Shown here: positions 18,396 through 28,251 of the stretch, one piece after another
Layout of the letters: each line of letters starts with the position of its first letter
Position numbering within the stretch: the stretch's first letter is position 1
Assembly: GCF_014697615.1 (NCBI RefSeq)
Contig: NZ_JACJSD010000011.1
Location: 121,607 to 185,606 of the forward strand
Reading direction: 5' to 3'
DNA from: Nostoc sp. FACHB-280
Lineage (GTDB): Bacteria > Cyanobacteriota > Cyanobacteriia > Cyanobacteriales > Nostocaceae
DNA length: 64,000 bases
Position numbers and translations under genes: made by a program
Notes under the pieces: model-generated
Told to the model about the DNA's origin: nothing
The model's database searches: none
Seen by the model: only the letters and a program-made list of their open reading frames with translations

Positions 18396-20017
18396 GCTGC
18401 TGCTCCTGCTACTGATAAAGATTTATCGGTACTGCTGAGTGGTTGAGTTTTGACCCAAACTTGATCTAAACCACCGCTAATTAGGTAATGCTGTTGATTA
18501 GCATCTTGTTGGGGATAGTCTTGGTGTTTGTGCATACCCCGTGTTTCTTTGCGTTCCAAGGCACTGTTGTACATCCATCTTGCTGTCGCTACCATTGCGG
18601 CTGCTTCTCGCGCTCGGATGAGTTGACTGTCTTCTATTTGGGTATCGCGGATTATTTGCCACAGGTTATCCAGGCGGGAAAGAGAATCGGATAAGCCTTT
18701 TTCTGTGCGGAAATAATTGCGATTGTAGGGGAAGACTTCGGTTTGTACTGCTTGGATAAATTCGTTGATGTTTGGGCTAGAAGCGTTCTCAGCTTGTGGT
18801 TGTAATGCTGCTTCACCCACGCCGCGAACTAGGCGTTGAGTTGCTTGCTGTCCTAAGCTTAAGGCATACTGCGCCGCCGAATTTCCCGCCCAATAACCAG
18901 AGGAAATTGCCCAAGCTGCATTATGGCTACCGCCACCTGTAAACCCACCACAAATTAATTCGCGGGTAGCAGCATCACCAGCTGCATACAATCCAGGGAC
19001 GGAAGCAGCGCAAGTTTCATCGGTAATCCGAATGCCACCTGTACCGCGTACTGTACCTTCTAGGCGTAAGGTAATGCGAAAACGTTGGGTAAATGGGTCA
19101 ATTCGCGCTCTGTCAAATGGTAAGAAGAAGTTGGGCTGGGCAGAACGCATAGATGAGCGCATTTCTGGGGACGCTTGATCTAAAATTGCGTAGACAGGCT
19201 GTTGCAATAGGGTTTCAGCAATCACAGACCGTCCTCGTTGGGAACCTGCGCCGGGTATGGGCGTGCCATCTTCGTAGGTAAAGGTAGCCCAGTTGTAGAA
19301 GAGGGTTTTGGTGACTGAGGAAAAGGCAGGAGAGATGCCGTAAGCATTGGAAAACTCCATACCCGACATTTCGGCACCTGCTTCTGCCGCCATCAAGTAA
19401 CCATCCCCAGTTAGGATGTTGCACCCTAACGCTTTGCTCAAGAATGCACAACCACCTGTGGCGATGATGGTTGCTCCTGATATGACTTTCCACTTTTCGT
19501 GAGTTTGGCGGTTAATCCCAGTTGCGCCGGCAACTTTGCCCTCTGCGTCTACTAAAAGTTCTAAGGCGGGGCTGTGGTCTAAGATTTTTACGCCTGCCCG
19601 TTGAATTTGCCGCCGCATTAGCCGCATATATTCTGGGCCTTGCAGCGATCGCCGATATGGTTTACCTTCATCATCGGTGGGGAAAGGATAACCCCAATCA
19701 GCTAATAAGTTGACGTTCGTAAATGTCTGATCCAAAACACGCTTCATCCAATGGCGATTAGCTAAAAATCCCCCTAATGATTCTCGACTCGCCATCGCAG
19801 TCTCTCGTGCTTCTGGTTCGGGTGGTACATACCAAACTCCATTACCAGAGGCCGCCGCACATCCCGACGTACCACAGTAACCTTTGTCTACTAAAACCAC
19901 CCTCGCCCCGCCAGACGCAGCACTCCACGCAGCCCATGTACCTGCCGGGCCACCTCCAATTACAAGTACATCAGCCTCTAAATTGAGTGCAAAATTATTT
20001 ACTAACGTCTTCAACAT
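18392..20017 (-). CDS. FAD-dependent oxidoreductase (SdhA/FrdA/AprA-like)
   Basis: A 541-residue flavoprotein. The FAD-binding Rossmann motif VIGGGPAGTWAAWSAA is at about residues 18-33; DKGYCGTSGCAAASGNG follows, and a second FAD contact is in GLYAAGDAATRELICGGFTGGGSHNAAWA. The fold is that of succinate dehydrogenase/fumarate reductase flavoproteins and of adenylylsulfate reductase AprA. With the overlapping ferredoxin gene it forms a two-subunit redox enzyme. A role on a sulfur compound is suggested by the neighbours (two sulfonate-type binding proteins, TauD-like dioxygenase, SsuD). The length is close to AprA but catalytic residues cannot be verified by eye, so I do not call it AprA. A TACGGTAA palindrome lies 130-155 bp upstream. 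Confidence 0.8.
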   Translation of the reverse strand: MLKTLVNNFALNLEADVLVIGGGPAGTWAAWSAASGGARVVLVDKGYCGTSGCAAASGNGVWYVPPEPEARETAMASRESLGGFLANRHWMKRVLDQTFTNVNLLADWGYPFPTDDEGKPYRRSLQGPEYMRLMRRQIQRAGVKILDHSPALELLVDAEGKVAGATGINRQTHEKWKVISGATIIATGGCAFLSKALGCNILTGDGYLMAAEAGAEMSGMEFSNAYGISPAFSSVTKTLFYNWATFTYEDGTPIPGAGSQRGRSVIAETLLQQPVYAILDQASPEMRSSMRSAQPNFFLPFDRARIDPFTQRFRITLRLEGTVRGTGGIRITDETCAASVPGLYAAGDAATRELICGGFTGGGSHNAAWAISSGYWAGNSAAQYALSLGQQATQRLVRGVGEAALQPQAENASSPNINEFIQAVQTEVFPYNRNYFRTEKGLSDSLSRLDNLWQIIRDTQIEDSQLIRAREAAAMVATARWMYNSALERKETRGMHKHQDYPQQDANQQHYLISGGLDQVWVKTQPLSSTDKSLSVAGAAA

Positions 20018-20146
20018 TCACCTTCTCTCCCCATTGATAGCTGCACACCGGAGAAAATTCTTTCCTACTCTGCTAACTGCTTACTAACAGCCTCAATACA
20101 TCGGTTTTTGCGGCTAGTTACTAGCAGATTTACCCGAAACTATTAA

Positions 20147-20172
20147 TACGGTAACTTGACCAATTTACCGTA
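20147..20172. promoter_or_regulatory. Palindromic operator candidate TACGGTAA-N10-TTACCGTA
   Basis: A perfect 8-bp inverted repeat with a 10-bp spacer upstream of the flavoprotein-ferredoxin operon. The site at 22814-22839 upstream of ssuD matches it in the first ten bases (TACGGTAACT), in a central ACC and in ACCGTAGTTT after the right arm. A further half site (ATTTACCGT) is at 20343-20351. Sharing between two divergent organosulfur operons suggests a common regulator, possibly LysR-type (inference). Confidence 0.65.
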
Positions 20173-20177
20173 GTTTT

Positions 20178-21063
20178 AACCATAACGAAGTCTCTCATGG
20201 TTCTCTAAAAAAAGCAAGCCTCTGTGATCAATTCCCAAGTAACTTTATGTGAAGCAACCTTTAGACCAGACAAGTACCTTGCTTTTTACATTAGTTTATG
20301 CAAATATCACAAGAGTAATCACAAACAACATAAAATCTATCGATTTACCGTTGTTTTAGTATCTAGTATCAAACATAGACCAAAAGTTAGGGCTATTTTT
20401 ACATCATGGCTTGCCTAACTCAGCTATTTGTTGAGTTAGTGAAACCAGATATTAACTAGGTATTTCGAGATATTATCACTAGATTTACAAGCTGAATTAT
20501 GCCAGTTAAAAATTTTTACTAAAAATGTATGATTTTTGCCAAACAGCGTTTATTTGTCATGAAATTTGTATAAAAATTTGAATTTTTCGCTTGACAAATA
20601 CACTATAAAATCTGAAAGAATTAGTCATCAGCACAATTTTATTAATTCAATCAGGGCAATTGAATTAATAATTCATACAATTCGAGATTTTGTATTTTCG
20701 GAAACAAATTTATCTGTGGTTAATTATTCTGTAAGAATTCAGCACTCCTAAGTTCAAAAAAGATGTTCTGCAAGGAAATGAGCCTGTAGAAAGGTCAGCT
20801 TTTAAAAGAAATCTAAGATAATCAACTATTTAATTCATAAATATTGTTTTTCTGGGATTTTTCAGCGTTATACCTACTGAATTCTGGCTCCTGCATTCTT
20901 AAAAATTTGTTTTGCAGAAATTGATAGCTAACAATTGAATATTGCAACTTAATCACCGGGAAAATACAAATCCCAGGAATAATATACTCCCTATTTTTGC
21001 TCTTACATAAGGTTCTATTACCTTTTGCTAGAACATAAATCCAGAATTTTGCGAGAACAACCC
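20178..21063. other. Long divergent intergenic region
   Basis: About 890 bp of AT-rich DNA between the leftward flavoprotein operon and the rightward porin gene. Apart from the half site at 20343-20351 I see no gene, strong hairpin or tandem repeat. The short open frames in it have no recognisable product. Confidence 0.5.
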
Positions 21064-22743
21064 ATGTCTAAATTTTTGTGGAACTATTTGCTAGTTATCC
21101 CTACCGTCTTTTATGGATTTTTATTTCTGTCTTCAGTAGCAAACGCAGAGGTTTCTAAGGCAGTACCAACAGAAACCCAAGTAACGCAGGATATTCCAAA
21201 AGCAACGTCTTCACCAACTACTCAAAGTGAAGGAGTTAGCAATTCTTCGACTGAAATGACTGGACAAGTTACATCAGTTTCGCAACTATCTGATGTCAGA
21301 CCAACAGATTGGGCATTTCAGGCTTTGCAATCTCTGGTAGAACGCTATGGTACGATCGCAGGCTATCCAGATGGTACATTTAAAGGCAACCGTGCTTTAA
21401 GTCGCTACGAATTCGCCGCAGGTTTAAATGCAGCACTTGACCGCCTGAGTGAGTTGATTGCTTCTAATACTGCTGATTTAGTTAAAAAAGAAGATTTAGC
21501 GACGCTGGAAAAACTACAAGCAGAATTCGCCCCGGAATTACAACAATTACGCGCAAGGCTAGATAGTTTAGAAGCGCGGACTGCGGAAGTAGAAGCAAAT
21601 CAGTTTTCTACTACTACCAAACTAGTGGGTGATGCTGTCTTTATAGTAGCTGACACCTTTGGCGATCGCGCCAATAATCGCCCAGCCAATGATACAAAAG
21701 ATGATACTCAAACCGTTTTTGGCTATCGCTCTCGGTTAATTTTACAAACTAGCTTTACAGGCAGAGACCAACTTTCAGCCATCTTATCATCCAATACTAT
21801 TCCTAACTTAACCAGCAGCACTGGCACAGCCATGACGCGGTTCACATTTGATAGAGGTAATGATGAAGGCGTATTTCTAAGCCAATTAGTCTACCGTTTT
21901 CCTCTAGGGAAAAACGCCACTATTTGGGTGGGGCCAAGAGCATTGCAACCAGCTCTTTATGCTCCAACTTTAAACTCTGCTATTGGTGGACTGAATGGTG
22001 CTGTTTCTCGATTTGCCACATTTAACCCAACAGTTTACAGACCTGGTTTTGATGGTGCGGGTGCAGCTTTAGGTTACAAATTTAGTAATCAAATACAGTT
22101 GAGTTTAGCCTACACAGCCGATAACCTCCAGGCTAGTGTCCCTAATGGCACCGGTAACGGATTTACTGATGCTAATAACATCATCTTTAGTCAGCTAACT
22201 TTATCACCCAGTCGTCAGTTAGATATTGGTCTAACTTACGCACATAAATATTTTGGGACTAGAACTGGGTTTAACTTGACTGGTGGTACAGGTAGTGCTT
22301 TTGCCAGAAATCCGTTTGAGCAAAACTCCACCTCAAGCGATAACTTTGGGCTGCAATTTAACTGGAGAGCCAGCCGCCGCGTTGTTGTCGGTGGTTGGTT
22401 TGGTTATACATTAGCTCATCAAGAAAGTGGCCCTGATAACGATGCCACAATTATTAATGGCGCACTCACATTTGCTTTTCCAGACTTATTTAAAGAAGGT
22501 AATGTTGGTGGATTTATCGTGGGTGTACCACCAAAAGTTACGAGCAACGATTATCGGCCTAGAGCAAACGCCGCACGTCGAGAAGACCCAGACACTTCTT
22601 TACATTTAGAAGCTTTTTATACATTCCGTGTGAATGATAACGTGCGGGTGACACCGACTTTTTTTGTGATTACCAGTCCAGAACATAACAATGCTAACGA
22701 TGCAATTTGGGTAGGTGCATTGCGGACTACCTTTAGCTTCTAA
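21064..22743 (+). CDS. SLH-domain OprB-type outer-membrane porin
   Basis: A cyanobacterial outer-membrane porin that probably admits the small sulfur compounds used by the downstream transporter. The start at 21064 (MSKFLWNY) gives a normal signal peptide cleaved after VANA near residue 29; the 13 extra residues of the longer frame would precede it. An SLH domain follows (about 77-140, with DWAFQALQSLVERYGTIAGYPDGTFKGN in pieces), which binds the peptidoglycan-linked polymer, then a coiled coil (about 150-185) and an OprB-like beta-barrel ending in TTFSF with a terminal Phe. Location directly before ssuD supports a dedicated role. Confidence 0.85.
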   Translation: MSKFLWNYLLVIPTVFYGFLFLSSVANAEVSKAVPTETQVTQDIPKATSSPTTQSEGVSNSSTEMTGQVTSVSQLSDVRPTDWAFQALQSLVERYGTIAGYPDGTFKGNRALSRYEFAAGLNAALDRLSELIASNTADLVKKEDLATLEKLQAEFAPELQQLRARLDSLEARTAEVEANQFSTTTKLVGDAVFIVADTFGDRANNRPANDTKDDTQTVFGYRSRLILQTSFTGRDQLSAILSSNTIPNLTSSTGTAMTRFTFDRGNDEGVFLSQLVYRFPLGKNATIWVGPRALQPALYAPTLNSAIGGLNGAVSRFATFNPTVYRPGFDGAGAALGYKFSNQIQLSLAYTADNLQASVPNGTGNGFTDANNIIFSQLTLSPSRQLDIGLTYAHKYFGTRTGFNLTGGTGSAFARNPFEQNSTSSDNFGLQFNWRASRRVVVGGWFGYTLAHQESGPDNDATIINGALTFAFPDLFKEGNVGGFIVGVPPKVTSNDYRPRANAARREDPDTSLHLEAFYTFRVNDNVRVTPTFFVITSPEHNNANDAIWVGALRTTFSF

Positions 22744-22813
22744 GACAAAAAAAGAAATTGTCAAATTTGGACTTGTGTTTCTCATGATTTACGGTATAAT
22801 CATCACTATTAAA

Positions 22814-22839
22814 TACGGTAACTCTACCGAAAAACCGTA
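22814..22839. promoter_or_regulatory. Operator candidate upstream of ssuD
   Basis: TACGGTAA, 10-bp spacer, AAACCGTA (6 of 8 positions match a perfect arm), ending 24 bp before the ssuD ATG. It closely matches the site at 20147-20172, and another ACGGTA half site lies at 22791-22796. Its closeness to the start codon would suit a repressor or a promoter-overlapping activator. Confidence 0.6.
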
Positions 22840-22863
22840 GTTTATTAAGTTAGCTTAACAATA

Positions 22864-23997
22864 ATGCAAATTCTTTGGTTTATACCTACGGCGCGTGACG
22901 GACACTATTTAGGAACACAACTTGGGGGACGGGATGCAACTCCAGAGTATTTACAGCAAATTGCCCAAGCTGTAGATAACTTAGGCTATACAGGCGCTTT
23001 ATTGCCCACAGGGCCTTTTTGTGAAGATGCTTGGATAACAGCCGCCTCACTCATCTCTGTTACCAAAAGGATGAAGTTTTTAGTAGCGATTCGTCCTGGA
23101 ATTAGTTCACCCAGCTTTGCGGCACGGATGGCAGCAACGTTTGACAGAATGTCGCATGGGCGATTGCTAATTAACGTCGTTACAGGTGGAGAACCAAAGC
23201 AATTAGCAGGGGATGGCTTGCATCTAAGTCATGACGATCGCTATGACTTAACTGATGAATTCCTCACAGTTTGGCGGGGAATTATGAGTGGGGAAACAGT
23301 GGACTTTAAAGGTAAATACCTTGATATTCAAGGCGGTAAACTGCTATTTCCACCCCTGCAAAAACCCTATCCACCACTTTGGTTTGGCGGTTCATCAGCA
23401 GCAGCCCAGCGTGTTGCCGCCAAACACGTAGATGCTTATTTAACTTGGGGAGAACCCCCAGAACAAGTAGCCCAAAAAATTGCTGAAGTTAAGCAACTAG
23501 CAGCAGCCCAAGGTAGAAGCGTGCGTTTTGGGATTCGCTTGCACGTCATTGTGCGTGAAACCGAGTCCGCCGCTTGGGATGCAGCCAACGATTTGATTAA
23601 ATACATCGATGAAGATGCGATCGCCCAAGCCCAAAAAGCCTTTGCCAGTTCTGATTCCGAGGGGCAGCGACGTATGACACAACTACACAACGGCAGTCGA
23701 GAAACTCTAGAAATTAGCCCTAACCTCTGGGCAGGAATTGGATTAGTCAGAGGTGGTGCTGGTACAGCATTAGTTGGTGATCCCGATACCGTAGCCGCCA
23801 GAATGTTGGAGTATCAAAAATTAGGCATAGAAACCTTTATTTTTTCTGGATATCCCCATCTAGAAGAAGCTTATCGGACTGCCGAATTATTATTTCCGCA
23901 CCTGCCGTTACAAACTGAACCGACACCATCCACACAACCAGTTTTGACTTCTATCGCCAGTGAAAAATTTGCGAAACAACTAACGAGTGCCTCATGA
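22864..23997 (+). CDS. ssuD: FMNH2-dependent alkanesulfonate monooxygenase
   Basis: Splits alkanesulfonates into aldehyde and sulfite using reduced flavin and oxygen, for sulfur assimilation in the cytoplasm. The 377 residues match SsuD (E. coli about 381). Seen: start [17 protein letters not shown], the luciferase-fold stretch [20 protein letters not shown], the conserved Arg region [10 protein letters not shown] and [24 protein letters not shown] in pieces. The stop overlaps the ssuC start (ATGA), so they are translationally coupled. No SsuE flavin reductase is in the window; reduced flavin must come from elsewhere. Confidence 0.92.
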   Translation: MQILWFIPTARDGHYLGTQLGGRDATPEYLQQIAQAVDNLGYTGALLPTGPFCEDAWITAASLISVTKRMKFLVAIRPGISSPSFAARMAATFDRMSHGRLLINVVTGGEPKQLAGDGLHLSHDDRYDLTDEFLTVWRGIMSGETVDFKGKYLDIQGGKLLFPPLQKPYPPLWFGGSSAAAQRVAAKHVDAYLTWGEPPEQVAQKIAEVKQLAAAQGRSVRFGIRLHVIVRETESAAWDAANDLIKYIDEDAIAQAQKAFASSDSEGQRRMTQLHNGSRETLEISPNLWAGIGLVRGGAGTALVGDPDTVAARMLEYQKLGIETFIFSGYPHLEEAYRTAELLFPHLPLQTEPTPSTQPVLTSIASEKFAKQLTSAS

Positions 23998-24818
23998 CTA
24001 TTACCTTAAAAAATACCAAAAATATCAGCATCTCGCTGAGTGAGTTATTCCAAAATCAGCAAGTCCAAAAAATCGTCCCTTGGATTGTGCCGATTAGTGT
24101 AGTCATACTTTGGGAGTTATCATCCAGAGTTGGTTTACTTTCTAATCGGATTTTACCTGCGCCAAGTGGTGTAGTAATTACAGCATTTAGATTAGCTGCC
24201 AGTGGCGAATTATTTCAACATATAGGAATCAGTGCCGGACGAGCAATTTCTGGTTTTTTAGTTGGGGGTAGTATTGGGTTTAGTTTGGGTTTACTCAATG
24301 GGATTTTTCCTGTTGCGGAGAAACTCTTGGATAGTTCATTACAAATGCTACGAACAATCCCTAACTTGGCATTAATTCCCCTAGTGATTTTATGGTTTGG
24401 TATTGGTGATCAAGCCAGATTATTTCTTGTCTCTATGGGGGTATTTTTCCCTTTATATTTAAATACATTTCATGGGATTCGTAGCGTCAATCCAGGTTTG
24501 ATTGAAATGGGACGAGTCTATGGATTAAAACCCATACAACTTTTGTGGCAAATTATTTTACCAGGGGCATTATCTTCAATTTTGGTCGGTGTGCGCTTTT
24601 CTTTAGGAATTATGTGGCTAACACTGATTGTTGCAGAAACAATCGCTGCTGATTCTGGATTAGGTTACATGGCGATGAATGCCCGTGAATTTATGCAAAC
24701 TGATGTTGTAGTTTTGAGTATTTTTATTTATGCCTTGTTGGGTAAATTAGCAGATGCAACTGCCAGATTTTTAGAAAGAAAATGGTTGGCTTGGCATCCT
24801 AATTATCAAAATGTCTAG
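23994..24818 (+). CDS. ssuC: Aliphatic sulfonate ABC transporter permease
   Basis: A 274-residue inner-membrane permease of the SsuC/TauC/NrtB group. About six hydrophobic segments are visible; the EAA-type loop lies around [22 protein letters not shown], where the ATPase docks. It overlaps ssuD by 4 bp and precedes ssuB by 82 bp. It is the only permease in the island and so probably serves both binding lipoproteins. Confidence 0.9.
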   Translation: MTITLKNTKNISISLSELFQNQQVQKIVPWIVPISVVILWELSSRVGLLSNRILPAPSGVVITAFRLAASGELFQHIGISAGRAISGFLVGGSIGFSLGLLNGIFPVAEKLLDSSLQMLRTIPNLALIPLVILWFGIGDQARLFLVSMGVFFPLYLNTFHGIRSVNPGLIEMGRVYGLKPIQLLWQIILPGALSSILVGVRFSLGIMWLTLIVAETIAADSGLGYMAMNAREFMQTDVVVLSIFIYALLGKLADATARFLERKWLAWHPNYQNV

Positions 24819-24900
24819 TAATTCTCACTTCTCATCAAAAAAGAGAGTAGGGAGTAAACTTTCTCACAAACAAAAATGGACAATGTACTAAGGAGGTATT

Positions 24901-25674
24901 ATGAGTATTCATCCACAAGGAACCCAACTAAGTATTTTAGATTTAACGAAGGCTTTCGGCAAAAAAACTGTTTTAAATTCCATTAATTTGGAAGTATCAC
25001 CTGGAGAGTTTGTTGCCATTGTTGGACGTAGTGGTTGTGGTAAAAGTACCTTATTACGCCTTGTTTCTGGGTTAGAAAAAGCAAGTGCTGGTGGAATTCT
25101 GTTAGATGGAGAACCATTACGGAAATTGAGTAGTTCCGTCAGAGTGATGTTCCAAGATCCTCGGTTATTAGAATGGAAGCGTGTCATTCAAAACGTAGGC
25201 TTAGGATTACAAAATAATTGGCGTGAAAAAGCCCAGTGGGCATTAGAACAGGTGGGATTGGAAGATAGAAGTGATGAATGGCCATCTGTACTCTCTGGAG
25301 GACAAAGACAAAGGGTATCTTTAGCTAGAGCCTTAGTGAGTCAACCCCGCTTATTATTATTAGATGAGCCTCTAGGCGCGTTAGATGCTCTGACTCGAAT
25401 TGATATGCAAAAATTGATTGAAAAACTGTGGCAAGAACAGCAGTTTACAGCTTTTTTAGTAACTCATGATGTGGAAGAAGCTGTAGCCTTAGCTGACCGT
25501 GTAATTGTCATTGACGACGGCAGAATTGCTCTCGATTTACCAGTTAATCTCCCACGCCCCAGAGATAGAGGTAATGAAGAATTTGTGAGCATTAGAGAAA
25601 CAATTCTTGACCAGGTAATGAATCGAGAAGGCAGTTATGCTTACAAACAATTATTGCAGTTGGGCAGTTATTAA
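24901..25674 (+). CDS. ssuB: Aliphatic sulfonate ABC transporter ATPase
   Basis: The 257-residue ATPase of the sulfonate importer. Walker [11 protein letters not shown]-loop [10 protein letters not shown], signature [15 protein letters not shown], Walker [13 protein letters not shown] and the switch His in LVTHDVEEA are all present. A strong ribosome-binding site AAGGAGG lies 6 bases before the ATG. It closes the ssuDCB unit and is followed by a hairpin at 25735-25764. Confidence 0.92.
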   Translation: MSIHPQGTQLSILDLTKAFGKKTVLNSINLEVSPGEFVAIVGRSGCGKSTLLRLVSGLEKASAGGILLDGEPLRKLSSSVRVMFQDPRLLEWKRVIQNVGLGLQNNWREKAQWALEQVGLEDRSDEWPSVLSGGQRQRVSLARALVSQPRLLLLDEPLGALDALTRIDMQKLIEKLWQEQQFTAFLVTHDVEEAVALADRVIVIDDGRIALDLPVNLPRPRDRGNEEFVSIRETILDQVMNREGSYAYKQLLQLGSY

Positions 25675-25734
25675 TTAAAGACTAATGTGGTGATAGGAAA
25701 AGTAAAGGGTGTGACAAAGGAGTGTAGGGGTTGT

Positions 25735-25764
25735 GATGGTGTAGATAGAAAAATCTACGCCATC
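25735..25764 (+). terminator. Hairpin after ssuB
   Basis: A 12-bp stem GATGGTGTAGAT / ATCTACGCCATC (one G-T wobble) with a 6-base A-rich loop, 61 bp past the ssuB stop. There is no strong T run after it, so it may be a weak terminator or an RNA-stabilising end. Confidence 0.5.
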
Positions 25765-25829
25765 ATATCCTGATCCCAGTCAAGTTTCCGCACAAGAAAA
25801 GACGACCCTGTAATTCGGTAACTTAAACT

Positions 25830-26777
25830 ATGAAAATCATTTTGCCTATCGAAATCGCTGCCGAAATTGAACCGCATCTATCGGCAGAGACTAAGGTTGT
25901 ACTGGTTGATAGTGATGGCAATCTTGATCAAGATGCGACGGATGCAGAGATTTATTTAAGTTGGTTTTTTCTCAAAAGCTATGTGTTACATAAAGTGTTA
26001 GCAGCAGCACCCGCTTTACGTTGGCATCATGCGCCGAATGCGGGGGTAAATCATATTTTGACTCCGACTTATTTAGAACATGACTTGATTCTGACGAATG
26101 GTGCAGGTGTTCATGCAATTCCGATCGCAGAATTTGTTTTAACTTATATACTTGCCCATGCTAAAAATCTGGCTGAATTGCAAGCGTTACAAGCAGAACA
26201 CCACTGGAAAAGAGGTTTTCCGATTCAAGAATTAACTGATGCTACTTTATTAATTATTGGTGCTGGTGGTATTGGTCAAGCGATCGCTTCCCGCGCTAAA
26301 GCTTTTGGGATGAAAATTATTGGTACTCGTCGTCACCCACAAGAATTACCAAATTTCGATCAGGTTGTCGGTGTCGATGAATGGCGTTCATATTTACCAG
26401 AGGCAGATTATGTTGTAGTTGCTACACCTCTGACAGCAGAAACCCATAATTTAATTGATGAGACTGTATTGCGATCGCTGCCGCCTCATGCTTATCTGAT
26501 TAATATTGCTCGTGGTGCGGTAGTGGATGAATCAGCATTAATCAAAGCCCTCACCGAAGGTTGGATTGCTGGCGCTGCTTTAGATACAGTAGTTACAGAA
26601 CCATTACCAGAAGACAGTCCTTTGTGGTCAGTCCCCAATATTTTTATTACCCCTCACTGTTCTGGTCATTCTCCCAAAGTTAAACAGCGTTCGGTAGAAT
26701 TATTTCTGGATAACTTCAACCGCTACCAAACTGGCCAGCCTTTACGCAATGTCGTAGATAAGCAAGCAGGGTATTAG
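25830..26777 (+). CDS. D-isomer-specific 2-hydroxyacid dehydrogenase
   Basis: A 315-residue NAD(P)-dependent enzyme that interconverts 2-hydroxyacids and 2-oxoacids. The nucleotide-binding motif is GAGGIGQAIASRAK (about residues 150-163); catalytic Arg is in NIARGAVVDESAL, Glu in TEPLPEDSP and His in ITPHCSGHSP. A half site TCGGTAACT lies just before the start (25817-25825), resembling the operator before ssuD. It may act on a product of the organosulfur pathway such as a sulfo- or hydroxy-acid, but that is inference from position; it could be an unrelated housekeeping enzyme. Confidence 0.8.
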   Translation: MKIILPIEIAAEIEPHLSAETKVVLVDSDGNLDQDATDAEIYLSWFFLKSYVLHKVLAAAPALRWHHAPNAGVNHILTPTYLEHDLILTNGAGVHAIPIAEFVLTYILAHAKNLAELQALQAEHHWKRGFPIQELTDATLLIIGAGGIGQAIASRAKAFGMKIIGTRRHPQELPNFDQVVGVDEWRSYLPEADYVVVATPLTAETHNLIDETVLRSLPPHAYLINIARGAVVDESALIKALTEGWIAGAALDTVVTEPLPEDSPLWSVPNIFITPHCSGHSPKVKQRSVELFLDNFNRYQTGQPLRNVVDKQAGY

Positions 26778-26858
26778 AAAGAAATCTGAAGTTATAAAAT
26801 TTTCACCCAACAAAGTGGAGCGATCGCATTACTGTATCATTCTTAGCGAATTATATGT

Positions 26859-27007
26859 AGGACTTACGCATCAAAACGAAAAATCAAGGGTTTTAGCGAG
26901 GTTGTAGGGGTTCAGGGGTATAAGGGTGTACTGATTCAAAATCCTTACCCCCAAACCCTTTCACCCTTACACCCAATCTCCACAGATAATCTTTGTGCAT
27001 AAGTCCT
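26859..27007. mobile_element. MITE-like repeat with AGGACTTACGCA ends
   Basis: Inverted ends AGGACTTACGCA (26859-26870) and TGCATAAGTCCT (26996-27007) match at 11 of 12 positions around 125 bp of non-coding DNA, which itself holds an inner inverted pair (GGGTGTAC.. / ..TTACACCC). No clear target duplication is seen. Ends of this type recur in cyanobacterial genomes as small non-autonomous elements (family knowledge). Confidence 0.65.
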
Positions 27008-27011
27008 GGTC

Positions 27012-27045
27012 TAAAATAAACCTGCTCTAGAGTGGCAAGAGCAGG
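27012..27045 (-). terminator. Rho-independent terminator after nanE
   Basis: An 8-bp perfect stem CCTGCTCT / AGAGCAGG with a 9-base loop, followed on the minus strand by TTTATTTT. It lies 50 bp past the nanE stop. Confidence 0.7.
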
Positions 27046-27094
27046 CCAAGGAATTTGTATCAGGAATTCCGTGGAATAGTATTCAACATTATCC

Positions 27095-27781
27095 TCAGTT
27101 TTGCATGATCCGTTGATAATTCTTCACTTGCAAATCAATGCCAGTAATAGCAGTACCAACTACAACGGCATAAGCACCTAAATTTAAAGCGTGACGTGCC
27201 ATTTGTGGTGAAGAAATGCCGCCTTCACAAATTACCGGCACTTTTAACTCCTCTAACATCTGAATTAAAAGTTCCCAGCTAGGCGGAGAATCATTATTAG
27301 TTTTGGGAGTATAACCATAAAGAGTGGTCGCCACAACATCTGCACCAGCAGCAGCGGCGGCTTTAGCGGCTTCAATGGTATCCACATCAGCAATCACTGG
27401 TTTCTCTAATTCCTGATGTATGCGGCTGATGATCTCTGCTACTGTCTCACCACCAGGGCGATGTCTAGTTGTAGCATCGATCGCAATTATATCGGCTCCA
27501 ACCACAGCCACAGACGCAGCATGATGAAACTGGGGTGTAATGTATACATCGTATTTAGGAATGACTTGTTTCCATAACCCAATAATTGGCACTTGCACGC
27601 GCTCTCTTACTGCACGTATATGATTTGGGGTATCTATACGTACCCCAGCAGCACCATTATTAACCGCAGCCTGCGCCATTGCAGCAATAATAGTTGGTTC
27701 ATGTAGAGGTGAATCAACAGGTGCTTGGCAAGATACAATCAGTCCGTTTTTTAAGGTATGAATTAAGTGGTCATTGGTCAT
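27095..27781 (-). CDS. nanE: N-acylglucosamine/N-acetylmannosamine-6-phosphate 2-epimerase
   Basis: A 228-residue TIM-barrel epimerase that converts ManNAc-6-P to GlcNAc-6-P. Seen: LIVSCQAPVDSPLHEP near the start, GAAGVRIDTPNHI, IGLWKQVIP, VGADIIAIDATTRHRP, VIADVDTIEAAKAAAAAGAD and VICEGGISSPQMARHAL, all matching the NanE family. The catalytic Lys is probably in LWKQ. The gene is 32 bp downstream of a small conserved-looking gene on the same strand. No other sialic-acid genes are nearby, so the role may be amino-sugar salvage. Confidence 0.88.
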   Translation of the reverse strand: MTNDHLIHTLKNGLIVSCQAPVDSPLHEPTIIAAMAQAAVNNGAAGVRIDTPNHIRAVRERVQVPIIGLWKQVIPKYDVYITPQFHHAASVAVVGADIIAIDATTRHRPGGETVAEIISRIHQELEKPVIADVDTIEAAKAAAAAGADVVATTLYGYTPKTNNDSPPSWELLIQMLEELKVPVICEGGISSPQMARHALNLGAYAVVVGTAITGIDLQVKNYQRIMQN

Positions 27782-27813
27782 TTGAGATAGAACTACTGTA
27801 TATATAATCTCAA

Positions 27814-28044
27814 TTATTCCAGTTGCTCTCTGAGAGATGGAGTCAAAATCATTAATCCTCTGACAACTTCTTCAGGACTAGCTGTGCCATCAATTACTTT
27901 TGGCATAATTTTCATCAATTCTAAAGCTAAATGGGTAGGAATCCCCCTAGCTTCTAATCGCCTCAATTCTAAGATATCAATGCCTGCGGCCAAGCCATCT
28001 AAATATTCTTCTACACTGACACCTAAGTCTTCAATTTCTGCCAT
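27814..28044 (-). CDS. Small acidic protein of unknown function
   Basis: A 76-residue protein with no motif I recognise. It is predicted largely helical, acidic at the N-terminus (EIEDLGVSVEEYLDG), soluble and without signal peptide. Coding is supported by the close, same-strand position 32 bp upstream of nanE and by codon use like its neighbours, but not by any family match. Confidence 0.55.
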   Translation of the reverse strand: MAEIEDLGVSVEEYLDGLAAGIDILELRRLEARGIPTHLALELMKIMPKVIDGTASPEEVVRGLMILTPSLREQLE

Positions 28045-28251
28045 AGTAGGATTTTTATTTTTGTTTGACTTTCATATTCACATTGATTACATATAGCAAC
28101 TCTAAATCATTTACAAATATCTATCTTCCTTGTCTCCCTGATAGAAGAAGGCAGAAGGCAGGAGGAAAAGTCTTAATATTCCTGGCATTCAAGCGTTCAA
28201 ATTGTCTCTGTGGTTCATCTCAAATAGGAATACTATAGTTATCTCACGGTG

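Noticed and set aside
18392..20017. Calling the flavoprotein adenylylsulfate reductase AprA
   Set aside because: Overall fold and ferredoxin partner are similar but catalytic residues cannot be confirmed, and no Sat/QmoABC genes are present.
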